The notes: generated from the sequence alone by a model not told the origin. Shown: positions 38,168 through 47,211, counted from the stretch's first letter. The stretch is 62,269 bases of DNA from an uncultured Oscillibacter sp. (GCA_934574045.1 CAKTMK010000011.1:1-62269), one strand, 5' to 3'. Translations and numbers: made by a program.

Positions 38168-39790
38168 ATGGATCACACCAAGTACACGTACCCCTCCCGC
38201 CGGTCCGTCACGTTCGCCCGGAACGGTATGGTGGCCACCTCGGTGCCGCTGGCAGCTCACGCCGGGACCGAGATCCTGCGCAAGGGCGGCAACGCGGCGG
38301 ACGCCGCCGTGGCGACTGCTGCCGCGCTCACCGTTCTGGAGCCGCCGTCCAACAGCCTTGGCAGCGACTGCTTTGCCCTGCTGTGGATGAACGGGAAGCT
38401 CCACGGGCTGAACGCCAGCGGCCGCGCTCCCCGGACGCTGGACGCGCAGACCGTCCGGGATCTGGGGCATCAGCAGGTCCCGTTCCGGGGCTGGATCCCG
38501 GTGATGGTCCCCGGCGCGCCCGCCGGATGGGCCGAGGTCATCCGCAAGTTCGGAAAGCTGACGCTGCCGGAGGTGCTGGCCCCCGCCATCCGGTACGCCC
38601 GGGAGGGCTATCCCGTCCCCGTGACCACCGCCGACCTCTGGCAGCGGACGGAGCAGGCCCTGCGCGCCGCCCACGGCGGGCCGGAGAGCTGCCCGCCGGA
38701 GTTCCGCGGCTGGTATCAGGTCTTTGCCCCCAGTGGACACGCGCCCCGGGCCGGGGAGCTGTGGCGCAGCGAGGCCATGGCCCGGACGCTGGAGCGCATT
38801 GCCGCCAGCGGCGCGGCGGACTTCTATCAGGGCGAGACGGCCCGGAAGCTGGACGCGTTTTCCCGCGCCACCGGCGGCTGGCTGCGGGCGGAGGATCTGG
38901 CGGACTACCGCCCCGCGTGGGTGGACCCCATCCACACGGAGTACCGCGGCTGCGACGTCTATGAGATGCCGCCCAACGGCCACGGGATCACGGTGCTGAT
39001 GGCGCTGAACATCCTGAAAGGCCTTACGCTCGGCGCGGAGAAGGAGAGCGTGGAGACCTATCACAGCATGATCGAGAGTCTGAAGCTGGCCTATGCGGAC
39101 GCCAAGGCGTTTGTGGCCGATCCCGCCGCCATGACGGCGCGGGTGGAAACGCTCCTCTCCCCGGAGTATGCCGCACGGCGCCGGGCGGTCGTCCGGCCGG
39201 ACAGCGCCTGCGATCCCGCCCCCGGCGACCCCTACTGCGGCGACACGGTGTATCTCTGCACCGCCGACGGCGAGGGGAACATGGTCTCCTTCATCCAGAG
39301 CCATTACAAGGACTTCGGCTCATGGGTCGTGGAGCCGGAGACGGGCGTGGAGCTTCAGAACCGGGGCGCGAATTTCTCCTTGGACCCGGCCAGCCCCAAC
39401 TGTCTCGCCCCCGGCAAGAAGGCGTACCACACCATCATCCCCGGCTTCCTCTGCCGGGACGGCAAGGCCCTCGGCCCCTTTGGCGTCATGGGCGGCTTCA
39501 TGCAGCCGCAGGGGCATTTGCAGGTGCTGGTCAACCTTCTGGACTACCACATGAACCCCCAGCAGGCGCTGGACGCGCCCCGCTGGCAGTGGACCGGCGG
39601 AAAGGTCATCCAGATGGAGCCGGGCGTTCCCCAGCCGCTGGTGGACGCCCTCCGGGCCATGGGCCATGAGATCGAGGTCGTCTCCGACGTGACGCTGATG
39701 GGCCGGGGCGAGATCATCCTGCGGGACGAGCAGGGCGTTTTGTGCGGCGCGTCTGAGCCGCGCTGCGACGGGACGGTTTCCTGCTTCTAA
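38168..39790 (+). CDS. gamma-glutamyltransferase family protein (YwrD-like)
   Basis: The 540-residue Ntn-hydrolase precursor would self-cleave before the threonine in GDTVYLCTADGEGNMVSFIQS (about residue 358) into large and small subunits. N-terminal GMVATSVPLAAHAGTEILRKGGNAADAAVATAAALTVLEPPSNSLGSDCFAL and C-terminal GVMGGFMQPQGHLQVLVNLLDYHMNPQQALDAPRWQW fit the family. The motif reads Asp-Thr-Val where classical Ggt has Thr-Thr-His, as in the YwrD branch, whose substrates are unclear. There is no signal peptide. The ATG at 38168 has CGAGG 7 bases upstream; an in-frame ATG at 38150 has none. Confidence 0.88.
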   Translation: MDHTKYTYPSRRSVTFARNGMVATSVPLAAHAGTEILRKGGNAADAAVATAAALTVLEPPSNSLGSDCFALLWMNGKLHGLNASGRAPRTLDAQTVRDLGHQQVPFRGWIPVMVPGAPAGWAEVIRKFGKLTLPEVLAPAIRYAREGYPVPVTTADLWQRTEQALRAAHGGPESCPPEFRGWYQVFAPSGHAPRAGELWRSEAMARTLERIAASGAADFYQGETARKLDAFSRATGGWLRAEDLADYRPAWVDPIHTEYRGCDVYEMPPNGHGITVLMALNILKGLTLGAEKESVETYHSMIESLKLAYADAKAFVADPAAMTARVETLLSPEYAARRRAVVRPDSACDPAPGDPYCGDTVYLCTADGEGNMVSFIQSHYKDFGSWVVEPETGVELQNRGANFSLDPASPNCLAPGKKAYHTIIPGFLCRDGKALGPFGVMGGFMQPQGHLQVLVNLLDYHMNPQQALDAPRWQWTGGKVIQMEPGVPQPLVDALRAMGHEIEVVSDVTLMGRGEIILRDEQGVLCGASEPRCDGTVSCF

Positions 39791-39918
39791 GCCGCCGCGC
39801 CGGTCGTCTGCCCGCCGGCCTGTCCGTATGAGCCGCGCGGCGGCGTATTCCACCATCGGACTGCACACATTCGGACCGCATTGGCGAGAAACGGCCCGCC
39901 AAAGGGCCAAAAAGGAAC

Positions 39919-39955
39919 CGCGCCGCCGGATAAAACATCCGGCGGCGCAGTTTTC
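39919..39955. terminator. bidirectional terminator after the gamma-glutamyltransferase gene
   Basis: GCGCCGCCGGAT / ATCCGGCGGCGC around a short A-rich loop, followed by AGTTTTC on + and by GGTTCCTTTTTGG on -. It serves two converging genes. Confidence 0.85.
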
Positions 39956-39973
39956 AGCCTTTTCAGGCGGCGG

Positions 39974-40282
39974 TCAGCTCTCTCCCTCCGGCGGAGAGAT
40001 TCTGGTACAGCCCGCCAGCTCCAGTCCCGGCGGCGGATCGCCCCGGAGGAGCCGTTCCTTTTCCGCCCGCGTGAGCTGCTTGAGCCGATACTCCAGCCGG
40101 GACGCGGCGGAACGGTCCGGCGCGGTCCAGACGCCCTCCATCCGCAGCGCGCCGCGGGAGGCCGTGTACTTCGCCCCTCTGCCGCCCCGGCCCTGATGCT
40201 CCGCAAGGCGGCGGGCCGGGTCGGTGGTGATCCCGGCGTACAGCGACCCGTCGCCGCAGCGCAGGAGATATACGTAATACAA
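39974..40282 (-). CDS. GIY-YIG nuclease family protein
   Basis: A 102-residue single-domain protein of the UPF0213/YhbQ kind. The GIY-YIG core is visible as YYVYLLRCGDGSLYAGITTDPARRLAEHQGRGGRGAKYTASRGAL, with Tyr and Arg catalytic positions present. The C-terminal Lys-Arg-rich part includes YRLKQLTRAEKERLL. The start is TTG at 40282, since GGAGGAG lies just upstream and no ATG is near. The DNA substrate is unknown; relatives act on damaged or branched DNA or are uncharacterised. Confidence 0.85.
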   Translation of the reverse strand: MYYVYLLRCGDGSLYAGITTDPARRLAEHQGRGGRGAKYTASRGALRMEGVWTAPDRSAASRLEYRLKQLTRAEKERLLRGDPPPGLELAGCTRISPPEGES

Positions 40283-40350
40283 TTCCGCTCCTCCTTTCCG
40301 AGAACCGCCGCGCCCTCTGCGTACCGGGCGGCAAAGCAGACGGCAAAGTA

Positions 40351-40386
40351 AAAGCCCTTTCCCGTGAGCCACGGGAAAGGGCTTTT
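40351..40386 (-). terminator. terminator of the S10-spc-alpha block
   Basis: AAAGCCCTTTCCCGTG / CACGGGAAAGGGCTTT around AGC (40351-40385), 16 perfect pairs, with T residues on both sides. It lies about 26 bp after the rplQ stop. Confidence 0.92.
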
Positions 40387-40411
40387 CAGCTCGCAGTTCG
40401 CGCCGAGACGC

Positions 40412-40756
40412 TTACTTTACCAGCTCGATGATGGCCGTCTCCGCGGCGTCGCCGCGGCGGATGCCGGTGCGGACGATGCGGGTATAGCCGCCATTGCGCT
40501 CCGCATAGGTGGGCGCAAGCTCCTTGAAGACCTTTTTGCAAACGTCCTCGCGGGTGATGAAGCTCATAGCCTGACGATAAGCGGCCAGATCGTTCTTCTT
40601 GCCGAGGGTAATCATCTTCTCGGCGAGAGGCTTGATCTCCTTGGCGCGGGTAACAGTCGTCTCCATGGTGCCTTTGTCCAGGAAGTCGGTCACCTGCTGG
40701 CGCAGCATCGCCATGCGCTGGTCCGTTGTCTTGCCGAGTTTACGGGTTCCGGGCAT
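40412..40756 (-). CDS. rplQ: 50S ribosomal protein L17
   Basis: A 114-residue L17: RKLGKTTDQRMAMLRQQVTDFLDKGTMETTVTRAKEIKPLAEKMITLGKK is the conserved core, and YTRIVRTGIRRGDAAETAIIELV the end. It contacts 23S rRNA near the exit tunnel. It is the last gene of the ribosomal block, 57 bp after rpoA, with AAGGAGG before the ATG. Confidence 0.97.
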   Translation of the reverse strand: MPGTRKLGKTTDQRMAMLRQQVTDFLDKGTMETTVTRAKEIKPLAEKMITLGKKNDLAAYRQAMSFITREDVCKKVFKELAPTYAERNGGYTRIVRTGIRRGDAAETAIIELVK

Positions 40757-40813
40757 TTCGGTATTCCTCCTTATCGGGAATTTTCTGCCGCGGCGGTGGT
40801 CCGCCGGGCGAAA

Positions 40814-41770
40814 TCAGTTGTTCTCCTCGTCTGCCAGAGACAGGCCCATCATGGCCAGCTTGTTGATGACCTCTTCCAGAGACTTGCGTCCCAGGTTGCG
40901 GACCTTCATCATCTCGTCCTCGGTCTTGGAGATCAAGTCCTCGACGGTGTTGATGTTGGCGCGCTTAAGGCAGTTGAAGCTGCGCACGCTCAGATCCAGC
41001 TCCTCAATGGTCATCTCCAGAACCTTATCCCGCTGCGTCTCGCCCTTCTCCACCACGGTTGGCTTGCTGCCCACGTTTTCGGAGAGGTCGGTAAACAGCG
41101 TGAAATGGTCGCAGAGGATCTTGGCGCCCAGAGACACGGCGTCCCGGGCGGAGATGGTCCCGTCTGTCCAGACTTCCAGCGTCAGTTTGTCGAAGTCGCT
41201 GGACGTACCCACGCGGGTAGGCTCCACGGTGTAATTGACTTTGTACACCGGGGTGTAAATCGAATCAACGGGGATCACGCCGATCACCTGCTGGCTCATG
41301 GCCTGCTTGTTCTTGTCGGCAGACACATAGCCGCGTCCGTGAGAAAGGGTGATCTCCATATTCAGGGTCGCGCCGGTATCCAGCGTGGCAATGTGAAGCT
41401 CCGGATTGAGGATCTCCACTTCGCCGTCGGCCTTGATATCGCCAGCAGTGACCTCGCAGGGGCCAACCGCTTCGATATAGACCGTCTTGCCGCTCTCGCC
41501 GTGGAGCTTGGTCAGAAGGCCCTTGATGTTCAGGACGATCTCCGTCACATCCTCCTTCACGCCGGGAACGGTGGAAAACTCGTGCTGCACGCCGGCGATC
41601 TTGATGGAGGTCGCAGCGGTACCGGGCAGAGAGGACAGCATAATGCGCCGCAGTGCATTGCCCAGCGTGGTCCCATAGCCCCGTTCCAGCGGCTCCACCA
41701 CGTACTTGCCGTACGTCACGTCGCCGGGAGCCTCGATACACTCGATCTGGGGCTTTTCGATTTCGATCAT
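40814..41770 (-). CDS. rpoA: RNA polymerase alpha subunit
   Basis: The 318-residue alpha subunit starts MIEIEKPQIECIEAP. The N-terminal assembly domain has YGKYVVEPLERGYGTTLGNALRRIMLSSLPGTA, the dimerisation and beta-contact region. The C-terminal domain, after about residue 250, has LDLSVRSFNCLKRANINTVEDLISKTEDEMMKVRNLGRKSLEEV for UP-element DNA and activators. GAAGGAGGG precedes the ATG at 41770. Confidence 0.98.
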   Translation of the reverse strand: MIEIEKPQIECIEAPGDVTYGKYVVEPLERGYGTTLGNALRRIMLSSLPGTAATSIKIAGVQHEFSTVPGVKEDVTEIVLNIKGLLTKLHGESGKTVYIEAVGPCEVTAGDIKADGEVEILNPELHIATLDTGATLNMEITLSHGRGYVSADKNKQAMSQQVIGVIPVDSIYTPVYKVNYTVEPTRVGTSSDFDKLTLEVWTDGTISARDAVSLGAKILCDHFTLFTDLSENVGSKPTVVEKGETQRDKVLEMTIEELDLSVRSFNCLKRANINTVEDLISKTEDEMMKVRNLGRKSLEEVINKLAMMGLSLADEENN

Positions 41771-41857
41771 GCAGTTACCCTCCTTCATCTTCTCATTGCG
41801 GCCGGACCGGATGTCCGGCCGCGTTCGGTTCCTGTCATCTTCGAGGGCGGCCTCCAA

Positions 41858-42460
41858 TTACTTGGAGTACAGCTCGACGATGAGGTGTTCCTCGATGGGG
41901 AGATCAATATCCTCGCGGGTGGGCATACGGGTAACAGTGCCCTTGAGCGTGTTCTTCTCGCGCTCCAGCCAGGCGGGCAGCAGGAACATCACCGCGTTCT
42001 CGCCGATCAGGCGCTTGAACACAACAGAGGAGCGGCTGGATTCCGCGACCTCAATCACGTCGCCGGCCTTGACCAGATAAGAGGGGATGTTGACCTTCTT
42101 GCCGTTAACGGTGAAGTGGGCGTGGCTGACCAGCTGACGGGCCTCGCGGCGGGTCATGGCAAAGCCCATGCGGTACACCACGTTGTCCAGACGGCGCTCA
42201 ACGGTGATGAGCAGGTTGTCGCCGGTCTTGCCGGGGGCGGCCACGGCCGCCTCGTAGTAGCTGTGGAACTGCTTTTCCAGAATCCCGTAGATGAACTTGA
42301 CCTTCTGCTTCTCGTTCATCTGGGTCGCGTATTCGCTCTTCTTCTTTCTCATCTGGCCGCCGGGATTACGCTTGGTGTCCTTCTTGGCGTAACCCATCAC
42401 GGCAGGAGAAATGCCCAGAGTCTTGCAGCGCTTGGCAATGGGCTGCATATTCTTAGCCAT
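41858..42460 (-). CDS. rpsD: 30S ribosomal protein S4
   Basis: A 200-residue S4. The RNA-binding S4 domain reads RLDNVVYRMGFAMTRREARQLVSHAHFTVNGKKVNIPSYLVKAGDVIEV (about residues 90-145). The N-terminal 45 residues are divergent, without the zinc cysteines of some S4 proteins, and begin KNMQPIAKRCKTLGISPAVMGYAKKDTKRNPGG. Primary binder of 16S rRNA. Unlike B. subtilis, where rpsD is elsewhere, it lies between rpsK and rpoA here, as in most clostridia. Confidence 0.96.
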   Translation of the reverse strand: MAKNMQPIAKRCKTLGISPAVMGYAKKDTKRNPGGQMRKKKSEYATQMNEKQKVKFIYGILEKQFHSYYEAAVAAPGKTGDNLLITVERRLDNVVYRMGFAMTRREARQLVSHAHFTVNGKKVNIPSYLVKAGDVIEVAESSRSSVVFKRLIGENAVMFLLPAWLEREKNTLKGTVTRMPTREDIDLPIEEHLIVELYSK

Positions 42461-42480
42461 AAAGTTTTACCTCCTTCAAA

Positions 42481-42894
42481 TCAGACACGGCGACGCTTCG
42501 GGGGACGGCAGCCGTTGTGGGGGATGGGAGTGACGTCCTTGATCATCGTCACTTCCAGACCCACGGCCTGCAGCGCCCGGATGGCGGCCTCGCGGCCCTG
42601 ACCGGGGCCCTTCACGAAGACCTCAACGGTCTTCAGGCCGTGCTCCATCGCGGCTCTGGCGGCCGTCTCGGCGGCGGTCTGCGCCGCGAACGGCGTGGAC
42701 TTCTTGCTGCCGCGGAAGCCCAGGCCGCCGGAGGAGGCCCAGGACAGGGCGTTGCCCTGAGAATCGGTGACAGTCACCATGGTGTTGTTGAAAGAGGAAC
42801 GGATATGGACCTGACCACGCTCAACGTTCTTCTTTTCGCGGCGGCGGCGGATCACTTTCTTGCCGCCGGCGTTCGTTGTCTTAGCTGCTGCCAT
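42481..42894 (-). CDS. rpsK: 30S ribosomal protein S11
   Basis: A 137-residue S11 with a basic start (KKVIRRRREKKNVERGQVHIRSSFNNTMVTVTD), the core GNALSWASSGGLGFRGSKKSTPFAAQTAAE, and the conserved end DVTPIPHNGCRPPKRRRV. It forms part of the 30S platform near the mRNA exit. It follows rpsM by 15 bp. Confidence 0.98.
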   Translation of the reverse strand: MAAAKTTNAGGKKVIRRRREKKNVERGQVHIRSSFNNTMVTVTDSQGNALSWASSGGLGFRGSKKSTPFAAQTAAETAARAAMEHGLKTVEVFVKGPGQGREAAIRALQAVGLEVTMIKDVTPIPHNGCRPPKRRRV

Positions 42895-42909
42895 TTTCGT
42901 TCTCCTTTC

Positions 42910-43275
42910 TTACTTCTTCTTGTTCGCAATGGTCTTCTTGGGACCCTTGCGGGTGCGCGCATTGGTCTTGCTGCGCTGTCCACGGACAGGCAGGCCCCGG
43001 CGATGCCGGATGCCGCGGTAGCATCCGATCTCCGTCAGGCGCTTGATATCCAGCGCGGTCTGGCGACGCAGGTCGCCTTCCACGGTGTAGCTGTCGATCG
43101 CGTCACGGAGCTTCTGCTCATCGGCGTCCGTCAGATCCTTCACGCGGGTGTCGGGGTTGATGCCCGTCTGCGCCAGAATATCCTTGGCGCTCTTTCTGCC
43201 GATCCCGTAGATATAAGTCAGTCCGATCTCGATCCGCTTATCCTTCGGCAGGTCAATGCCGGCGATACGTGCCAT
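42910..43275 (-). CDS. rpsM: 30S ribosomal protein S13
   Basis: A 121-residue S13, full length: ARIAGIDLPKDKRIEIGLTYIYGIG at the start, the H2TH region in the middle, and YRGIRHRRGLPVRGQRSKTNARTRKGPKKT, the basic tail that contacts tRNA and L5. An AGGTGCTTTA site precedes the ATG. It follows rpmJ by 25 bp. Confidence 0.98.
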   Translation of the reverse strand: MARIAGIDLPKDKRIEIGLTYIYGIGRKSAKDILAQTGINPDTRVKDLTDADEQKLRDAIDSYTVEGDLRRQTALDIKRLTEIGCYRGIRHRRGLPVRGQRSKTNARTRKGPKKTIANKKK

Positions 43276-43300
43276 AGTCTTAAAGCACCTCCATTTTTAA

Positions 43301-43414
43301 TTAGCCCTGTCTCTGCTTGTGCTTGGGGTTCTCGCAAATGACCATGACACGGCCTTTGCGGCGAATGACCTTACACTTTTCGCACATGGGCTTCACGGAC
43401 GGTCTTACCTTCAT
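43301..43414 (-). CDS. rpmJ: 50S ribosomal protein L36
   Basis: A 37-residue protein found by reading the gap between infA and rpsM: it begins MKVRPSVKPMCEKCK and ends CENPKHKQRQG. The Cys-x2-Cys, Cys and His zinc ligands are all present, so it is the zinc-binding (C+) form. AAGGAATGGTTAGACA lies just before the ATG. Position between infA and rpsM is the standard one. Confidence 0.97.
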   Translation of the reverse strand: MKVRPSVKPMCEKCKVIRRKGRVMVICENPKHKQRQG

Positions 43415-43471
43415 TGTCTAACCATTCCTTTCAGCTTTCGTTGCCGGGCGCTGGCGGCCCGGACAGTGTCG

Positions 43472-43690
43472 TTACTTGGTTCGCCAGGTGATCCGGCCCC
43501 GGGTCAGGTCATAGGGGGACATTTCCACCGTGACCTTGTCGCCAGGCAGGATCCTGATGAAATTCATTCTGAGTTTCCCGGAGATGTGCGCCAGGATCGT
43601 GTGTCCGTTGCCGATGTCCACCTTAAACGTGGTGTTGGGCATGGATTCGACCACGACGCCCTCTACTTCGATCATATCGGATTTTGCCAA
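43472..43690 (-). CDS. infA: translation initiation factor IF-1
   Basis: A 72-residue S1/OB-fold protein: AKSDMIEVEGVVVESMPNTTFKVDIGNGHTILAHISGKLRMNFIRILPGDKVTVEMSPYDLTRGRI. IF-1 blocks the ribosomal A site during initiation. It starts just after the stop of the KOW gene (three bases). Confidence 0.98.
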   Translation of the reverse strand: MAKSDMIEVEGVVVESMPNTTFKVDIGNGHTILAHISGKLRMNFIRILPGDKVTVEMSPYDLTRGRITWRTK

Positions 43691-43693
43691 GCC

Positions 43694-43978
43694 TTATCCC
43701 TCCTGGTCCGGATGAAGCTCCTCGCGGTACTCCGCGAGGGCTCTGCGAAGCTCACTGTTCGTGATTTTTTCTTCGCCCCTGATCTTTGCGGAAAGGCGTG
43801 TGTCGTCGTCGGCCACAAACAGCACATGGCGGCGCTTTTTGCGCTTGGGCGACTCCACCTTTCTCGATTTTCCGTCCGCCAGCAGCAGATACTCGCCCTC
43901 CACGCGCATCACGCAGAACAGCTTTCCCCGATCTCTGCCGGCATTCGACCGTACAATATTGGATTTTGCGATCTCCAT
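43694..43978 (-). CDS. KOW-domain RNA-binding protein
   Basis: The 94-residue protein has a KOW motif at the start (IVRSNAGRDRGKLFCVMRVEGEYLLLADGKSRKVESPKRKKRRHV), like L14e/L24 and the YlxQ-like small proteins coded between map and infA in many clostridia. The second half is charged and helical (ITNSELRRALAEYREEL). It probably binds RNA on the ribosome, but its role is not established. It lies 10 bp after map. Confidence 0.88.
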   Translation of the reverse strand: MEIAKSNIVRSNAGRDRGKLFCVMRVEGEYLLLADGKSRKVESPKRKKRRHVLFVADDDTRLSAKIRGEEKITNSELRRALAEYREELHPDQEG

Positions 43979-43988
43979 ACGCGCTCTC

Positions 43989-44741
43989 TCAAATCGCGGG
44001 AGCCGTCAGGATCTCCGGCTCGCCGTCGGTAATCAGGATCGTGTTTTCGTAATGCGCGGCGTTCTTTCCGTCCGCGGTGCGGACGGTCCAGCCGTCGCTC
44101 ATCTGGTAAATGGAGGCGCTGCCCGCATTCACCATCGGTTCGACCGCAAGGGTCATGCCCCGCAGGAGTCTGGGACCCCGGCCGGGATGGCCGTAGTTGG
44201 GGATCTCCGGGGCCTCGTGCATGTTCGCGCCGACGCCGTGGCCGACGTATTCACGCACGATGGAATACCCGTGGGATTCCACATAGGCTTGCACCGCCGC
44301 GGAGATGTCTCCGATGCGGCTGCCCTCTCTGGCCTGCCGGATCCCCTCGAAAAAGCTCTGTCTGGTCACGTCGATCAGATCCTGTGCTTCCTTCGAGATC
44401 TTTCCGCAGGCAAAGGTCGCCGCGCAGTCGCCGTGGAATCCGCCGATGTACGCGCCCACATCCACGCTGACGATGTCGCCCTCCTTGAGCACCCGCTTTC
44501 CCGGGATGCCATGGATGATCTCATCGTTGACGCTGATGCAGACGGACGCCGGATACCCCTGATAGTGCAGGAAAGACGGCACCGCGTGCTCTTTGCGGAT
44601 AAATCGCTCCACTTCGTCGTTGATCTCCTGGGTTGTTACGCCGGGCTTTACCAATTCCCCTGCCAAGGCACGGGCAGCCGCGGTAAGTTTTCCCGCCCTG
44701 CGCATCAAGTCGATCTCCTCTGAGGATTTGAGAATGATCAT
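43989..44741 (-). CDS. map: type I methionine aminopeptidase
   Basis: Map removes the initiator methionine from new proteins. The 250-residue protein has the pita-bread fold metal ligands: DVGAYIGGFHGDCAATF (first Asp pair), YVGHGVGANMHEAPEIPNYG (His), MTLAVEPMV (Glu) and AHYENTILIT (second Glu). The ATG at 44741 is 7 bases after the adk stop, with GGGAGATG upstream; longer frames into adk are not used in the family. Confidence 0.96.
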   Translation of the reverse strand: MIILKSSEEIDLMRRAGKLTAAARALAGELVKPGVTTQEINDEVERFIRKEHAVPSFLHYQGYPASVCISVNDEIIHGIPGKRVLKEGDIVSVDVGAYIGGFHGDCAATFACGKISKEAQDLIDVTRQSFFEGIRQAREGSRIGDISAAVQAYVESHGYSIVREYVGHGVGANMHEAPEIPNYGHPGRGPRLLRGMTLAVEPMVNAGSASIYQMSDGWTVRTADGKNAAHYENTILITDGEPEILTAPAI

Positions 44742-44748
44742 ATCGTTT

Positions 44749-45381
44749 TCATCTCCCCAGCGCGTGGAGGATCGCCTGCGAGGTCTCGGCCACGGAGGGC
44801 TGATTCTCAACAGGCTTCAGAACGCCCCGGGACTTGTAGAAGTCCTTCAGCGGCTCTGTCTCTTTGTGATAGACCGCGAGGCGCTGTTCCACGACCTCGG
44901 GGTCATCGTCGTGACGGCGGACGAGCTTTCCGCCGCACTTGTCGCACACGCCCTCCTGCTTGGGGGGGACGGCGACCACGTGATAGCTGGCTCCGCAGTG
45001 CTCGCACACCCGGCGGCCCGCCATGCGCTCCTCGATCTCCTGATCGGAGATCTCGATGGAGATCACGTCGTCAAAATTGATCCCGGCCTTTTCCAGAGCC
45101 TCCGCCTGCGCGATGGTGCGGGGGACGCCGTCCAGAATATAGCCGTTGGCGCAGTCCGGCTCGGCCAGCCGGTCCGTGATGACGCCGATGATGACGTCAT
45201 CAGGGACCAGCTTGCCCGCGTCCATGAAGGACTTGGCCTTCATGCCGGTGGGCGTGCCGTTCTTAATGGCTGCACGGAGAATGTTGCCGGTAGATATCGT
45301 GGGAATGGAAAACTCCTTGCACAGGATCTCAGCCTGCGTGCCTTTGCCGGCGCCGGGGGCGCCCAACAGGATCAGTTTCAT
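44749..45381 (-). CDS. adk: adenylate kinase
   Basis: Adk interconverts AMP, ADP and ATP. The 210-residue protein has the P-loop GAPGAGKGTQ at residues 7-16, the AMP site STGNILR, DGVPRT (most members have DGFPRT), and a zinc-type LID domain CEHCG...CDKCGG with four cysteines, as usual in Gram-positive bacteria. It follows secY by 17 bp in the spc operon. Confidence 0.97.
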   Translation of the reverse strand: MKLILLGAPGAGKGTQAEILCKEFSIPTISTGNILRAAIKNGTPTGMKAKSFMDAGKLVPDDVIIGVITDRLAEPDCANGYILDGVPRTIAQAEALEKAGINFDDVISIEISDQEIEERMAGRRVCEHCGASYHVVAVPPKQEGVCDKCGGKLVRRHDDDPEVVEQRLAVYHKETEPLKDFYKSRGVLKPVENQPSVAETSQAILHALGR

Positions 45382-45398
45382 TCCAGTTCGCCTCTTTC

Positions 45399-46769
45399 TT
45401 ATTCAAGAAAACCCTTATACTGGCGCATCAGCATCTGGGACTCCAGAGCCTGCACCGTTTCCAGTGCGACGCCCACGATAATGATGACAGAGGTGCCGCC
45501 CACACCCAGCGTGTTGTTGCCGATCACGCGGCCCGCCACCAGCGGGCACAGAGCGACAATGCCCAGATAGATGGCGCCGAAGAGCGTCACCTTGCTCAGG
45601 ACCTTACGGATAAAGTCCACGGTGGGCTTGCCCGGACGGAAGCCGGGGATGAAGCCGCCCTGCTTCTTCAGGTTGTTGGCAATTTCCACGGGGTTGAACT
45701 GAATGGTGGAGTAGAAATAGCTGAAGCCGATGATGAGGATAAAGTACACCACCATATAGAGAACGGACTTCGTGTCCAGGAACTGAGCCAGCGCGTAGCT
45801 GAACGTTCCCTCCTCGCCCACGCCGGTGAACGCCATGATGGTGGCCGGCAGAGAAGCGATGGACTGGGCGAAGATGATGGGCAGAACGCCCGCCATATTC
45901 ACCTTCATGGGAAGCGTGGAGCTCTGGCCGCCGTACATCTTCCGGCCCACCTGCCGCTTGGCATACTGGACGGGAATGCGGCGCTCGGCGCCGTTGATGA
46001 ACACGATGAACACGATCAGAGCCAGAATACCGACCAGAATCAGCACCACAGCCCAAGGGGCCATCGCCTGATCGAGCACGGACTGCGCCATGGACTCGGT
46101 ATAGCCGGAGGCCGTCAGGCTGTCCAGCGTCAGGCTGCCGCTCTTCACGTTGGACCAGGTCTGAACGCCCGTGACGAGGTTGGAGACCATGGTGGGCACG
46201 CGGGAGAGGATGCCGGCAAACAGGATGATGGAAATGCCGTTGCCGATACCGAACTCGGTGACCTGCTCGCCCATCCACATCACGAAGGAGGACCCGGCGA
46301 TGAAGGAGACGATGATGACCAGCGCAGGCCAGATGCCGTCGTCCGTCAGGATGCCGTAACGCTTCATAATCATGTAGTAGCCGAACGCCTGAAGAATGGC
46401 GATGGCCACCGTCGCGTAACGGGTGATGGACTGGATCTTCTTGCGGCCCTCCTCGCCGCCGTCCTTCGCCAGCCGCTCCAGAGCGGGGATGGCGACGGTC
46501 AGCAGCTGGATGATGATGGAGCTGTTGATATAGGGCTGGATGCTCAGAGCAAAGACCGTTGCGTTTGCAAACGCGCCGCCGCTCATGACGTTATACAGCC
46601 CCAGGATCGTGGTGGACTGGCTGTTGAGATAGCTCGACAGCGTGTCCACGTCCACATAAGGAACGGTGATGGCGTTGCCGATGCGGAAGATGAGCAGGAT
46701 CAGCAGCGTGAAGATGATCTTTTTGCGCAGCTCGGGGATACCCCACGCCTTGCGAATCGTCTGGATCAC
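45399..46769 (-). CDS. secY: preprotein translocase subunit SecY
   Basis: SecY is the protein-conducting channel of the Sec system. The 456-residue protein has ten membrane segments, starting RKAWGIPELRKKIIFTLLILLIFRIGNAITVPYVD, with the plug region after it and conserved loops RRIPVQYAKRQVG and NLKKQGGFIPGFRPGKPT near the C-terminus that contact SecA and the ribosome. It begins one base after the rplO stop, so the two are coupled. Confidence 0.98.
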   Translation of the reverse strand: MIQTIRKAWGIPELRKKIIFTLLILLIFRIGNAITVPYVDVDTLSSYLNSQSTTILGLYNVMSGGAFANATVFALSIQPYINSSIIIQLLTVAIPALERLAKDGGEEGRKKIQSITRYATVAIAILQAFGYYMIMKRYGILTDDGIWPALVIIVSFIAGSSFVMWMGEQVTEFGIGNGISIILFAGILSRVPTMVSNLVTGVQTWSNVKSGSLTLDSLTASGYTESMAQSVLDQAMAPWAVVLILVGILALIVFIVFINGAERRIPVQYAKRQVGRKMYGGQSSTLPMKVNMAGVLPIIFAQSIASLPATIMAFTGVGEEGTFSYALAQFLDTKSVLYMVVYFILIIGFSYFYSTIQFNPVEIANNLKKQGGFIPGFRPGKPTVDFIRKVLSKVTLFGAIYLGIVALCPLVAGRVIGNNTLGVGGTSVIIIVGVALETVQALESQMLMRQYKGFLE

Positions 46770-46770
46770 G

Positions 46771-47211
46771 TTACTTCACCTCGGCCTTTCCGCCGGCTGC
46801 CTCGATTGCCTCCTTGGCAGACGCGGAGAAGGCAGAGGCCTGCACCGTCACCTTCTTGGTGACCTTGCCGTTGCCAAGCACCTTGTATCCATAAGTGCAT
46901 TTGGAGAGGATGCCCTTGCTGAGCAGCGCCTCCGCCGTGACGGTCTCGCCGTCCTCAAAGGCGTTCAGCGCGCTGAGGTTGATGACCTCCAGCGGCTTGG
47001 CGAAGATGTTGTTGAAGCCGCGCTTGGGGATGCGGCGGGCCAGAGGCATCTGGCCGCCTTCGAAGCCGATACGGACCTTGCCGCCGCTGCGGGCCTTCTG
47101 GCCCTTGTGGCCGCGGCCGCCGGTCTTGCCGTTGCCGCTGCCGGCGCCCCGGCCCTTGCGATAAGCCTTCTGGACGGAGCCTTCGGCGGGAGACAGTTCA
47201 TTGAGTTTCAT
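46771..47211 (-). CDS. rplO: 50S ribosomal protein L15
   Basis: A 146-residue L15: LNELSPAEGSVQKAYRKGRGAGSGNGKTGGRGHKGQKARSGGKVRIGFEGGQMPLARRIPKRGF is the glycine-rich extended N-terminal arm, and the C-terminal globular part ends VTVQASAFSASAKEAIEAAGG. It is an early 50S assembly protein. AGGAGG precedes the ATG. Confidence 0.98.
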   Translation of the reverse strand: MKLNELSPAEGSVQKAYRKGRGAGSGNGKTGGRGHKGQKARSGGKVRIGFEGGQMPLARRIPKRGFNNIFAKPLEVINLSALNAFEDGETVTAEALLSKGILSKCTYGYKVLGNGKVTKKVTVQASAFSASAKEAIEAAGGKAEVK